From Pseudomonadota bacterium (GTDB taxonomy: Bacteria > Desulfobacterota > Desulfobacteria > Desulfobacterales > JAHIVH01), in assembly GCA_018816735.1 (NCBI GenBank), contig JAHIVH010000052.1, positions 44,131-108,130 of the forward strand: 64,000 nucleotides of DNA, in the 5' to 3' direction. Every line of letters begins with the position of its first letter. Positions within the stretch are counted from its first letter, which is position 1. A model generated the notes under the pieces. The model made no database searches. It saw only the letters and a list, made by a program, of their open reading frames with translations, and was not told the origin of the DNA. The position numbers and the translations under genes were made by a program. Of the stretch, positions 8,337-16,997 are shown piece by piece.

Positions 8337-9175
8337 GTTGAGGCCGTTATAACGTCCGTATCCCAGTTGATCACTGCCCAGCGCACTGGTTCTGCAGCGG
8401 GGAGCAGCCAGCAGCCATTTTGTTTTTCCAGGTTGTCCCTGAAATAACGCCGGAGGCGGTCTTCTTCGGCAGGTGTCATATCATCGAGCATCCATCTGCT
8501 TTCTTCCAGGGCATCGTCATGATCTTCATAGGTCCGGTTCACGGGATGGACGGTGAAATCAAGCCGGGCATGGATTCCCATGCAGTAAAGCTGGTTTAGG
8601 ATGAAGATGTAATCAGGGCCAGGGTGATGGGTCCGGCCCACAGCCTCAATGATTCTCCGGTCAAAGGGGCCGGGATTGACCATGGCCGATATATAGACCT
8701 TTCTTCGGGCAAACCGGTTGAGCTTGGCGAGCAGTCCCGAAAGATCAGAAGTCACCATGGAGCGGGACGCAATGACCACGTCATGGGGTTCTACCCCGTG
8801 TGCCTCCCAGTCGTCTTCCATGCTTGCCAGAACCGGAGAGATCCCCGTGACGCGTTGATCTGTCATGCGTTCTTTAAGGATGGACAGCATCTCTTCCGAG
8901 AAATCCATGGCGGTGATGGAAAAGTCACGTTTGGCAAGGGGAATGGCCAGCGTTCCCGGCCCGCATCCTGCATCGAGGACGCTCCAGTCCGGCTGAAGAT
9001 CAAGCATGCTGATGAATTGTTCCGGATAGTCGCTTTTGTGATTTTGATGGTCTGCAAATCCCCGGGCGCGTTTGTTCCAGAACGACGGCTCTCTGTATGG
9101 CTTCTTCGACCGGCTCTGTGTCTGGGCCTTGGCCCAGGCCGCGCTCCAGTCAATGGTTCGGACATCCGTTTCCAT
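8333..9175 (-). CDS. Class I SAM-dependent methyltransferase of the uptake locus
   Basis: The Rossmann methyltransferase core is visible: motif I VLDAGCGPGTLAIPLA, the acidic strand ITAMDFSEEML, and a later DVVIASRSMV. The 280-residue protein has extra N- and C-terminal segments. A strong AAGGAGG precedes the ATG. It is the last clear gene of the TonB/ABC operon, 23 bases after the receptor. The substrate is unknown; position suggests it acts on the imported ligand or on something needed to use it. It shares little visible sequence with the other methyltransferase of the locus outside the SAM motifs. Confidence 0.82.
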   Translation of the reverse strand: METDVRTIDWSAAWAKAQTQSRSKKPYREPSFWNKRARGFADHQNHKSDYPEQFISMLDLQPDWSVLDAGCGPGTLAIPLAKRDFSITAMDFSEEMLSILKERMTDQRVTGISPVLASMEDDWEAHGVEPHDVVIASRSMVTSDLSGLLAKLNRFARRKVYISAMVNPGPFDRRIIEAVGRTHHPGPDYIFILNQLYCMGIHARLDFTVHPVNRTYEDHDDALEESRWMLDDMTPAEEDRLRRYFRDNLEKQNGCWLLPAAEPVRWAVINWDTDVITAST

Positions 9176-9198
9176 GGTTTTTCCTCCTTCCTTTTCGA

Positions 9199-11214
9199 TC
9201 AGTAGCGATACATGAGGTTGGCGAAATAGGTGATGCCCGCTTCGGGGTAGCCTTCCTCAATCTCATAGTCCGTGTCGCCGATGTTATTCAGGCCCGCTTC
9301 TGCGCTGATGCTTTTGGTCAACTGATATAGCGCCTTGGCATCGGCAACAACATAACGTTCTGCCACACGAACGCCATCCGTTGAACCGTAGCGCCTGGAC
9401 ACATAGTCAATATTCGTCTGCAAATTTAACCGATCAAAAGGCTGGTATGCCAGATAAGCAAAAAATTTATGGTTGGGTATGTTGGTCACCTTGTCTGAGT
9501 TGCTCCGGTTGTCCCATTCAGTGTAGGTGTAATTCAGACCGGTTTCTATAGTTTCCGTGATTTTAACACCGGCTTCGGCTTCAGCACCATAAATCAGCAC
9601 CTTTCCCACGTTCTGATTCTGATTGAGAAGCGTATCCGGATCATTGGGATCAGGCACCCGGGCAAACTGGATGTAATCTCTGATATCGTTACAGAATATG
9701 GCGGCTTTGATTTGTATTCTTTCCACCAGCGTGTCCTTATATCCGATTTCATAGTTGACGGCCGTTTCCGGATCCAGGCCGGGGTTGGGCAGAGCAGTGC
9801 CAAATCTGTATGAATAGCGTGATTTCATATCCGGAAGCCGGGTTTTTCTGGCCACGGTGGTGTGGAGTACGCCATTATCTGAAATGGAATAGAACAGTCC
9901 CGCCTGAGCATTGGCGCCAGAGGCATCTGCATCGGGAAAAACACTCACCACATCTGTTTTAAAATCATACTCCTCAGCCCGGCCGGATTGTATTGTATCG
10001 TAACTGGCACCCGCCACTACGCGGAGTGAAGACGTCATATCCATGGTGTCTTCAACACCCAGGGAATAGATATCGTCTTCAAAGGTCCGCCAGGGCTGGC
10101 CCTCGTCGCGTTCTTTATGGGTGTCCTTTTTGTAATGAAATGCCAGTTTCAGGTCGTGGTCCTCAAAAAACCGGGCCCCGGCTTCCATGGAACCGCCGGA
10201 CGTATGGTCGTCATACCAGCTCCGGAATGCGTATGGCCTGCTGATGGTGCTGTAGGTATCGTCATCGTAACTGAACAGGGAATTGTTATAGGTATCGTAA
10301 TAAAGACGCATTTTGACGTAGCCTGTTTCACCGATTCCCGTTCTCGATGTAAAATAATAGCTTTCTTTATCCCACTGAGGCCACTGCCAGTATCGGACTT
10401 TTTGAGACGCATCTGCGCCGGCATAAGGGGGGGAGCCTTTTTCTCCCTCCTGCCGGATATAACTGAAAGCGTATTCGTCATCATTCCGGCCACCTGGCAC
10501 GTAGCCGATTTTCAGGTTGGCTTTCCAGTCTGTATGATATGAATTTTCCCGGCGATCTCCCCCTTCGGCCGATGCAGGATTGAAATTATATGACAACGGA
10601 AAGTAATCCTGATCCACATAAGCGCCGCCGCCCTGGATGTACCAGTTCCCCTGATTGCTGCCCAGATTGATATAGGCGTTGCAGGTATCGCCGCTTGCCG
10701 CACCCACGCCGGCATTCATTTCCAATGCATTTTCAGGCCGTTTTGATACCATGTTGATGGCACCGCCCATGGTGTTCGGGCCATAAAGCACGGATGCAAA
10801 TCCTTTGGACAGGATCACCCGGGACAGGTCGAATGTGGAAAAACGCCCCAGATCCGGATACCCGTCGTACATCACGTAAACAGGGATGCCGTCGATAAAA
10901 ATCGGAACATGCTTGATATCGAATCCCCTGACGTAAACCGTCTGCTCGTTTCGGGAACCGGTCCGGGACAGGGTCACACCGGGCAGCAGATCCAGTGCAT
11001 CGGCCAATGTGTCCCTGTTGAATTGCCGCAATTTTTGTTCGTCCACGTGGTTGTCAGTGTCAACAGGTGTTTCGCTGTCCGTTGCCACCACCACTTCTCC
11101 CAGTGTAAAGGTGCTCTGTTCCGATATACGGGTTTTCCCTTCCTCTGCATTCACTGCTTGAATGAATAGCACTGTCATGACTGTCAACATTACATAGACA
11201 TATCTCTTCCCCAT
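9199..11214 (-). CDS. TonB-dependent outer-membrane receptor
   Basis: A 671-residue receptor: signal peptide (MLTVMTVLFIQAVNAEE), then TFTLGEVVVATDSETPVDT, which probably contains the TonB box, then a plug domain with LADALDLLPGVTLSR and VYVRGFDIKHVPIFIDGIPV. A long beta-barrel follows, ending in YFANLMYRY with a terminal aromatic residue as outer-membrane proteins require. It resembles siderophore and corrinoid receptors, but the ligand cannot be read. Its start overlaps the end of the ATPase gene by 25 bases, so it is part of the ABC/TonB operon. Confidence 0.93.
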   Translation of the reverse strand: MGKRYVYVMLTVMTVLFIQAVNAEEGKTRISEQSTFTLGEVVVATDSETPVDTDNHVDEQKLRQFNRDTLADALDLLPGVTLSRTGSRNEQTVYVRGFDIKHVPIFIDGIPVYVMYDGYPDLGRFSTFDLSRVILSKGFASVLYGPNTMGGAINMVSKRPENALEMNAGVGAASGDTCNAYINLGSNQGNWYIQGGGAYVDQDYFPLSYNFNPASAEGGDRRENSYHTDWKANLKIGYVPGGRNDDEYAFSYIRQEGEKGSPPYAGADASQKVRYWQWPQWDKESYYFTSRTGIGETGYVKMRLYYDTYNNSLFSYDDDTYSTISRPYAFRSWYDDHTSGGSMEAGARFFEDHDLKLAFHYKKDTHKERDEGQPWRTFEDDIYSLGVEDTMDMTSSLRVVAGASYDTIQSGRAEEYDFKTDVVSVFPDADASGANAQAGLFYSISDNGVLHTTVARKTRLPDMKSRYSYRFGTALPNPGLDPETAVNYEIGYKDTLVERIQIKAAIFCNDIRDYIQFARVPDPNDPDTLLNQNQNVGKVLIYGAEAEAGVKITETIETGLNYTYTEWDNRSNSDKVTNIPNHKFFAYLAYQPFDRLNLQTNIDYVSRRYGSTDGVRVAERYVVADAKALYQLTKSISAEAGLNNIGDTDYEIEEGYPEAGITYFANLMYRY

Positions 11215-12104
11215 TTTCCTTTATCTCCTTTTTTCGATTTGATCAGGACGAATCCGGATTGCCGATTCCTTCCTTCTTTTGTTTGATCATTGGATGTGTC
11301 TGTTCTGCTTTTCTTCTTGATTTGGGATGTCAGGGCGTCGGGTACGCAGACCCGGATGCCCGAGCGGGTTTGCGTCACATCCATGTCCAGGTGATACAAA
11401 TCCGAAAGGGACGTCCGGGTAATGGCATTTTCCGCAGATCCTTCTCTCACCACTTTACCGTTTTTCAGCATAAGGACCTGACCATCCATCCACAGGGCAT
11501 GATCCGGAAAATGGGTGGTCTGGATAAATGTGTATCCTTCCTGGGCAAGGCTTTGAATGATGGTGAGCAAGCGTATCTGATTCCCGTAATCCAGGCCGCT
11601 CACCGGCTCGTCCATGACAAAGGTGCGGGCTCCCTGGGTCAGGGCGCGGGCAATCAGGCAGAGCTGCCGTTCTCCGCCGCTTACAGCCGTGTAGGGCCGG
11701 TTCTTCAGGTGAACGATACCCAGCCGAGCCATGGCCGATTCAGCCAGATGCTCATCCTCTTTCGAATACCTGAAAAAAAAGGGTTTGTGGGGAATCCGAC
11801 CCATCATCACCACATCCAGCATCCGGAAGGAAAAGGCCATGTGGTGGACCTGGGGAACATAGGCGATGTCTCTGGCCAGAATCCGGGAGGGAAGATTTAA
11901 AACCGGGCAGCCGTTTACCAATACGGTTCCGGCATCAGGCCGATAAAACCCCAGGATCAGTTTCAGCAGGGTGGTTTTGCCGCTGCCGTTCGGCCCCAGC
12001 ACCCAAAGGATTTCTCCCTTGGGAATCGCCACGGAAACCTGATCCAGAACGGATTTCCCATTGTAGGCAAAGCTGACCTGGTTCACCGATATAAAGGCCA
12101 TCAT
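11190..12104 (-). CDS. ABC transporter ATP-binding protein, FecE/BtuD type
   Basis: Walker A is GPNGSGKTTLLKL, the signature is VSGGERQLCLIARAL, and Walker B is TFVMDEPVSGLDYG. This is the ATPase for the FecCD-type importer upstream. The start chosen is the ATG at 12104, which overlaps the permease stop as ATGA and has AAGGA at the right distance. The ORF-track start at 12158 would add 18 residues inside the permease. After the ABC domain there is an unusual charged tail (KKKSRTDTSNDQTKEGRNRQ...), part of which lies over the receptor start region. Confidence 0.92.
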   Translation of the reverse strand: MMAFISVNQVSFAYNGKSVLDQVSVAIPKGEILWVLGPNGSGKTTLLKLILGFYRPDAGTVLVNGCPVLNLPSRILARDIAYVPQVHHMAFSFRMLDVVMMGRIPHKPFFFRYSKEDEHLAESAMARLGIVHLKNRPYTAVSGGERQLCLIARALTQGARTFVMDEPVSGLDYGNQIRLLTIIQSLAQEGYTFIQTTHFPDHALWMDGQVLMLKNGKVVREGSAENAITRTSLSDLYHLDMDVTQTRSGIRVCVPDALTSQIKKKSRTDTSNDQTKEGRNRQSGFVLIKSKKGDKGKWGRDMSM

Positions 12105-13117
12105 CCCCATCCTTTCCTGGCGTGTTTTAACACCAGCACGAAAAAGGGAATCCCGCAAAGGGCGGTTAAAATGCCCAACGGAATTTCCACAGTGAAAACC
12201 AGTCGTGACAGATCGTCCATAAGGAGAAGATACAACGCGCCGATCAGGGCCGATGTCGGGATAAGGATCCGGTTGTCCGGGCCGATGAGCATCCGGGCAA
12301 TGTGGGGCACCACAAGACCCACCCAGCCGATGATACCGGCCATGACTACGGTGAGCGCACTCATCAGCGTGGCGCAGGAAATCAGAACGGCCCGGACCAA
12401 CCCCACATGAACCCCCAGGGACCGGGCTTCCTCGTCCCCCATGCTGAGGGCGTTCATGTAAGGGGTCAGGGTCATGAGGGCAGCCATTGATGCCAGAATG
12501 GGAAGGCTTAGGTATATCAGCAGGTCGTTGGTCAGTGTCGACAAGCCGCCCATAAGCCAGAACACAATGGCGGGAAGCTGGTTGTAGGGATCAGCCAGAT
12601 ATTTCACGATAGAGAGAAGCGCGGTAAAAAAAGCGCCGCTTATGATCCCTCCCAGGATCAGCATCAGAAGACGGTCTCCGGTATTAAACCGAGCAAGAAC
12701 CATGGAAAGACTCACAGCGCCGCACCCGAATGCAAAGGCTAAAATCTGAACCCAAAGAAGGCTGTTGAAGAAAACCATGCCAAGGGCGGCTCCGAAAGAT
12801 GCACCGGCCAGAACACCGAGAAGCCCCGGAGACACAAGGGGGTTGATAAACATGGACTGAAAGGCGGTGCCGGAAACCGACAAGGCAGAACCCACCATCA
12901 CTGCCCCGATGATCCGGGGCAGGCGGATGTCAAGAAAGATATTCTGCAAAAGACCCATTTCCTGCTCTTTTCCCCCAGGGCAGCCGTGGAAAGACCAGGA
13001 GGTGAAATTCATCATATCGTCAAGACTTACAGGGTAACGACCCAGAAGCAGGGATCCCAGGCTCGCGACGGCAAGAAGGAGTGAAATGGCAAGGACCACC
13101 GGGAAACGTTTCATCAT
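12101..13117 (-). CDS. FecCD-family ABC importer permease
   Basis: This 338-residue membrane protein has about ten hydrophobic helices in the BtuC/FecD pattern. Family hallmarks include LGRYPVSLDD near the start, RLPRIIGAVMVGSALSVSGTAFQ, GGIISGAFFTALL, and MAGIIGWVGLVVPHIARMLIG. It forms the inner-membrane channel for an iron-siderophore, haem, corrinoid or similar metal chelate. It overlaps the binding-protein gene upstream and the ATPase downstream by 4 bases each, giving tight translational coupling. Confidence 0.93.
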   Translation of the reverse strand: MMKRFPVVLAISLLLAVASLGSLLLGRYPVSLDDMMNFTSWSFHGCPGGKEQEMGLLQNIFLDIRLPRIIGAVMVGSALSVSGTAFQSMFINPLVSPGLLGVLAGASFGAALGMVFFNSLLWVQILAFAFGCGAVSLSMVLARFNTGDRLLMLILGGIISGAFFTALLSIVKYLADPYNQLPAIVFWLMGGLSTLTNDLLIYLSLPILASMAALMTLTPYMNALSMGDEEARSLGVHVGLVRAVLISCATLMSALTVVMAGIIGWVGLVVPHIARMLIGPDNRILIPTSALIGALYLLLMDDLSRLVFTVEIPLGILTALCGIPFFVLVLKHARKGWG

Positions 13118-14163
13118 GGTTCGAAAATCTCCCGGAGTTCGGCTTTGGCGAGTGGTCGGTCCAGAAAAAGGGAATAAAACGCCTGGGTCTCTTCATCCGC
13201 GTTCCAGGGATAAACATCCGGGTAAAAATTGTGGGCAAGCCATCTTGCCCCAATGAGACGCATGAACGACGGCGGCCTGTCAAACCAGTTCATGGGTTCC
13301 CTGGGAATCAGGTAAACCCTTTTGTCCCTGACGGCCCGGATGGACTTCCAGCGTTTATCTGCAAACAGGCCGGTATAAAAGGGAACGGAGTGGGTAACGA
13401 TCACCTGGGGATCATAAAGGATCACCTGTTCCATGGACACTTTGTCCATGCCGTAGCCGTCCTTCGCCATGCAGGTGTGAACGTTGACACCGCTGCAGAG
13501 GGGAATCAGTTCCGCATGCATGGAACCTTCACATTCAGTGGAAAGGCCGTCGTCGTTTTCCGCATAGTAAACGGTCACCCGTTTTTTTTCAGGCACGGCC
13601 GCCCGCACCGATTTCATGTCCGATAGCGTTTTTTCGGCGTACCGGGCAAGAGCTTCCGTTTGTTTTTCCTCCTCCAGAAGCATGCCCATGAAGCGGAACA
13701 CTGCCGGATAATCTTTCACATGATCCAGAACAACAAATACCAGCGGTGCGTTCAAGGGTTTCAGCACTTTTTCGATATCCGTGTTTTTCATGGACTGTTT
13801 GGACTGCCATGCCAGAATCAGGTCGGGGTGAACTGCCAAGAGACTTTCCATGTTGGGCGTCTGGCCCTGGCCGAACCAACCTCCGACCACCGGGAGCTTC
13901 AGAAGTATAGGGTCCGTGAATTTTTTTTCCGCGTCGCGGATGGGGGTGTTGAGACCCGCGAGTTTTTCGGGGGCCACCGCGCAGATCAGGTTGGTGGCCG
14001 GCGGAGATGTACCATAGATTTTTTTGATTTTTTCCGGAACCGTCACCATGCGTCCGGCCATGTCTACAATATCTCTTGCCAGGGAGTGGCCGTGAAGGAA
14101 AAAGAAGGAAAGCAGAACAGTCATAGGTAGTATGCGTAATCTGTTTCGGGTGTTGTATGTCAT
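13114..14163 (-). CDS. Periplasmic substrate-binding protein, FecB/BtuF type
   Basis: A signal peptide (LRILPMTVLLSFFFLHGHSLA) without a lipobox is followed by a type III binding-protein fold: DMAGRMVTVPEKIKKIYGT, MESLLAVHPDLILAW, and a final lobe VYLIPREPMNWFDRPPS. It should bind the chelate and deliver it to the FecCD permease. The ORF-track start (14193) is a GTG; the ATG at 14163 overlaps the upstream methyltransferase stop (ATGA) and has AAGGA before it, so it is preferred. Confidence 0.9.
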   Translation of the reverse strand: MTYNTRNRLRILPMTVLLSFFFLHGHSLARDIVDMAGRMVTVPEKIKKIYGTSPPATNLICAVAPEKLAGLNTPIRDAEKKFTDPILLKLPVVGGWFGQGQTPNMESLLAVHPDLILAWQSKQSMKNTDIEKVLKPLNAPLVFVVLDHVKDYPAVFRFMGMLLEEEKQTEALARYAEKTLSDMKSVRAAVPEKKRVTVYYAENDDGLSTECEGSMHAELIPLCSGVNVHTCMAKDGYGMDKVSMEQVILYDPQVIVTHSVPFYTGLFADKRWKSIRAVRDKRVYLIPREPMNWFDRPPSFMRLIGARWLAHNFYPDVYPWNADEETQAFYSLFLDRPLAKAELREIFEP

Positions 14164-14870
14164 AAACTGTTTTCCTTTTTTATGGTAATCCACAACCCTT
14201 TTTCCGGATCCTGATTCACACGGCAGTCCGGGAGACCGGATTCATCAAGCAAACGCGCAAATCGTTGAACCGCATCCGGCCCCAAACGACCGGAAACTTT
14301 TTTCCGCCAGTTGTCCTTCCCATTATTGCGTTCTTCCATCTTCCGGATAATGTCATCGCGGATACGGGCGGACCCGAATCCCCCGCCAACCATTGCTTTT
14401 CCGGCGGGTTTCAGCACCCTGTATATCTCACGGAAGGCCATGACCGGATCGCTCCAGAAAAAAACCGACCCCCGGCTGACAGCCAGATCCACACAGTTTT
14501 CAGGTAAAGGTATGGCCTCGGCAGTTCCCGAAAGCACCTGGAACCGTTCTTTCAAACCTTTTTGAATCGCATTCCGGGCAGCCAGGTCGCGCATCCCGTC
14601 GGAAGGGTCCAGAAATCCCAGGTCAAAAGGACCCATATCGGCAATGGCCAGCCCCAGGTACCCGCCCCCGCAGCCGATGTCCAGGCAGAAGCCTTCCCTG
14701 ATTCCCGTCTCCTGGACAATCTGGGCTGCGATTACCGGATAGGCCGGAGCGAAAATGGTGCGGGCGATCTCATCGAATTCTCGGGAATCGGGCATGGCTT
14801 CTTTGCCTTTTGACGGTTGTTCAACCCGGGATTGGGGCAGACTGTTCGACGGGGCTTGATCGGGTTGCAT
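14160..14870 (-). CDS. Class I SAM-dependent methyltransferase inside the uptake operon
   Basis: Motif I is FCLDIGCGGGYLGLAIADMG, followed by the acidic strand GFLDPSDGM, AEAIPLPENCVDLAVSRGSVFFW and REIYRVLKPAGKAMVGGGF. This is the UbiE/SmtA-like group of small-molecule methyltransferases. The ORF track begins at a TTG (14897); the ATG at 14870 with AAGGAG is better. It lies between tonB and the binding-protein gene, overlapping the latter by 4 bases, so the cell makes it together with the transporter. The substrate is unknown. Confidence 0.83.
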   Translation of the reverse strand: MQPDQAPSNSLPQSRVEQPSKGKEAMPDSREFDEIARTIFAPAYPVIAAQIVQETGIREGFCLDIGCGGGYLGLAIADMGPFDLGFLDPSDGMRDLAARNAIQKGLKERFQVLSGTAEAIPLPENCVDLAVSRGSVFFWSDPVMAFREIYRVLKPAGKAMVGGGFGSARIRDDIIRKMEERNNGKDNWRKKVSGRLGPDAVQRFARLLDESGLPDCRVNQDPEKGLWITIKKENSL

Positions 14871-14893
14871 GGCAAAACTCCTTTTCAATACGT

Positions 14894-15643
14894 TCAAGTA
14901 TTCAAGCGAAAGGTAATTGTTAACGAACAGCGCGATTCCTTTGGCTGATGATTTTGGTATGCCGGTAGGAATCTGTATTTTCTGACTGCAGTTACGGCTG
15001 CCTTGTCCAGCCCCTTATAGCCACTGCCCTGAACGATCCGGATGTCTTCGGCCTGTCCGTTTTCACGAACGAGGAACCGGAGGATAACGGACCCCTGCTC
15101 CTTATTCATGCGGCTTGAACGCGGGTATCGTGGCCGGATGGGCGAGGTGAGCCCGGGAGGGGTGGCGGATTCCTCGCACGAGAGGTGATCAGATTCCGGA
15201 ATTTTTCTCAGGACCGGATGTGCGGCAACCTGCTTTGGAACATTTATCTCATCTACAGGGGAGGAGGATAAGGCTTCAGGATTTGCATCCTCCTTATCCT
15301 CCTCTTTGGAGGAGATGACGAGGGATTTTGTTTGAGATTTGTCATGGCCGGGTTCGGTATAACAGGTGGCAGGGCCTTTTTTTCTTTCTTTAGTCACGGT
15401 TTTCCGGACATGGGGGGGTGACGGTGTCTGCGATGCCGGTTTCGGAAGAACTTCTGGTGGGTGTGACGTTTCAATCCCATCCGAAAGCCGGATATCCACT
15501 TGCAGCAGGTCAGGACGGCCCATGTCAGGAAGGGCCTGCTGTGAGTCCCGGACTTCAGCAACCCATGCGGCAGCGTAAACATGAACAGCGCTTGCCAGAA
15601 CCATGCAGCAGATATTCCATATCCATTCCCGGTATCGTGTCAT
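14894..15643 (-). CDS. tonB: TonB energy transducer
   Basis: One N-terminal membrane helix (WNICCMVLASAVHVYAAAWV), a long proline- and charge-rich periplasmic linker (about 40-165), and a C-terminal TonB domain with SVILRFLVRENGQAEDIRI and GLDKAAVTAVRKYRFLPAY. It couples ExbB/ExbD proton-motive energy to the receptor of the same operon. The start overlaps the exbD stop by 4 bases and has GGAGG. Confidence 0.92.
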   Translation of the reverse strand: MTRYREWIWNICCMVLASAVHVYAAAWVAEVRDSQQALPDMGRPDLLQVDIRLSDGIETSHPPEVLPKPASQTPSPPHVRKTVTKERKKGPATCYTEPGHDKSQTKSLVISSKEEDKEDANPEALSSSPVDEINVPKQVAAHPVLRKIPESDHLSCEESATPPGLTSPIRPRYPRSSRMNKEQGSVILRFLVRENGQAEDIRIVQGSGYKGLDKAAVTAVRKYRFLPAYQNHQPKESRCSLTITFRLNT

Positions 15644-16044
15644 GGAACCTCCACAGCCAGGGTAACGAGTTCATACCCTGCATTTTTCAACAATCCCATC
15701 ACTTCCACAATCAGACCGGTCCGACTGTCACGGTCGGCCCGGATGATTATTCCTTTTGTCCGGTCAGCACCCATTGCGGAAGCCACCGCGTGCACCACAT
15801 GATCCGGACCCATCACCCGGTCATTCACATATATTGTCCCGTCTGCGGTGATCATGATGGCCAAAGGACGGGAAGTTACGGTATCCGCTTTTGCAGACCG
15901 GGGAAGGGATAGGGTTACCCCATTGATCTCGGCCATATGCATCACGGCATAAAGAAAAAACACCAGAAGAAGAAACACCACATCGATCAGCGGGGTCATG
16001 TCCGGTTTGAGAAGCCGGGGGGATGTGTCAGCGGGATGTTTCAT
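15640..16044 (-). CDS. exbD: Biopolymer transporter ExbD
   Basis: A single N-terminal membrane helix is preceded by the family motif PDMTPLIDVVFLLLVFF, in which the Asp is the proton-carrying residue. A periplasmic ExbD domain ends in ELVTLAVEVP. The track start at 16077 lies inside exbB. The ATG at 16044 has GGGAGG 5 bases upstream and gives the usual short N-terminus (134 residues). It overlaps the exbB end by 17 bases. Confidence 0.92.
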   Translation of the reverse strand: MKHPADTSPRLLKPDMTPLIDVVFLLLVFFLYAVMHMAEINGVTLSLPRSAKADTVTSRPLAIMITADGTIYVNDRVMGPDHVVHAVASAMGADRTKGIIIRADRDSRTGLIVEVMGLLKNAGYELVTLAVEVP

Positions 16045-16645
16045 CAATCCTCCCTGCATCCCCCAGTGCACATTCAAGTCGTTCGGCCCAAACCACCGTG
16101 GTATGATGCCAGCGGGTATGGAGCACGGAAAGAAGGTTATGCGGCAACAGGGCGCTCACAGCCACGATCAAACCGGCCGCCGTACTGATCAGAGCCTGGG
16201 CGATTCCTGCTGAAACCTCATGCATGGCTGCCATATCTCCTAACGCTGAAAAAGACTGGATAATGCCCAGCACGGTTCCCAGAATCCCCATGAGGGGAGC
16301 CAGGGCTGCAATGGTTGACAAAAAAGAAAGCGCGACCAGCCCTGCCTCCGGCAGGTTCTCTGAACCTGATCCTGAATTTTTCGTCATGTCCCAAGAAGAA
16401 AGGCGTTTGCGATACCACCGGGAGACCGGATCAACCCCCTGACTGAGCTGCCGGGCCGTTAAAAAATCTCCTGTTTCGACGGCTTCGAGTACCCGCGCCA
16501 TCTGTTTTGAATCCCAGGACTTATAAGAAAGCAGGAAACAACCGGTTTCACGAATGGTCACGCTCAGCCCCAATATGGAGGTCACCGCCAGGGGCCACAT
16601 CACAGGTCCGCCATCTGCCATCCACGTTCCCAGCTTATCCCACAT
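16028..16645 (-). CDS. exbB: MotA/TolQ/ExbB proton channel
   Basis: The protein has the ExbB three-helix plan: an N-terminal helix after GGPVMWPLAVTSI, then a cytoplasmic region, then two helices with APLMGILGTVLGIIQSF and ISTAAGLIVAVSALL, the conserved channel segments. I chose ATG 16645, which has AAAGGGG 5 bases upstream and gives the typical ExbB beginning. The ORF track extends to 16711, which is also possible. It is the first gene after a 280-base intergenic region and probably leads the uptake operon. Confidence 0.9.
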   Translation of the reverse strand: MWDKLGTWMADGGPVMWPLAVTSILGLSVTIRETGCFLLSYKSWDSKQMARVLEAVETGDFLTARQLSQGVDPVSRWYRKRLSSWDMTKNSGSGSENLPEAGLVALSFLSTIAALAPLMGILGTVLGIIQSFSALGDMAAMHEVSAGIAQALISTAAGLIVAVSALLPHNLLSVLHTRWHHTTVVWAERLECALGDAGRIDETSR

Positions 16646-16742
16646 CAGAACCCCTTTCATGCCGCCTGCCGCTGTGAACGTACCCTGTGAGGCCCCTGAT
16701 TGGCCTGTCATGAATGATTGAATCCTGCATATAAATCCAAAA

Positions 16743-16834
16743 TGACGTTTATAAAGTAAATTATGTATACTAAACGAGAAATATGGAAATACTATTTATG
16801 TCAGTAAACGTCAATATGTTTTTTTAAAACGTCA
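16743..16834 (-). promoter_or_regulatory. Three TGACGTTT-type sites ahead of exbB, candidate operators
   Basis: TGACGTTTA (16743-16751) is matched by its inverse TAAACGTCA (16805-16813), and a third copy AAAACGTCA lies at 16826-16834. The last two are direct repeats exactly 21 bases apart, about two helical turns. They sit about 100-190 bases upstream of exbB, between it and the LuxR-type regulator gene. This looks like an array of regulator sites over the operon promoter. Which protein binds is inferred, not shown. Confidence 0.5.
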
Positions 16835-16997
16835 AATTTTTTATGATATCCTTTTTTGAACCATCATTATCCGTTATTTGAAAACAGATGCCGGTCAGCG
16901 CGTCAGGCCCTGATTTGTCAATCACATGAAGTGGAGATGATAGAATTTTTAAAATAACTGCGGGAATCTTCTTTATCTGAGAGGAAAAAATTTGGGG

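Noticed and set aside
8624-9205. 193-residue plus-strand ORF
   Set aside because: It lies opposite the methyltransferase with motif I and has no RBS or domain.
11259-11900. 213-residue plus-strand ORF
   Set aside because: It is antisense to the importer ATPase, whose Walker and signature motifs fix the coding strand; high GC makes long antisense ORFs.
16859-16872. Fur-box-like ATCATTATC before exbB
   Set aside because: Only one half of the 19-bp Fur dyad is present; the TGACGTTT sites are a better candidate.
16712-16997. Possible cobalamin riboswitch for the uptake operon
   Set aside because: No B12-box or matching stem pattern is visible in the leader on the minus strand.
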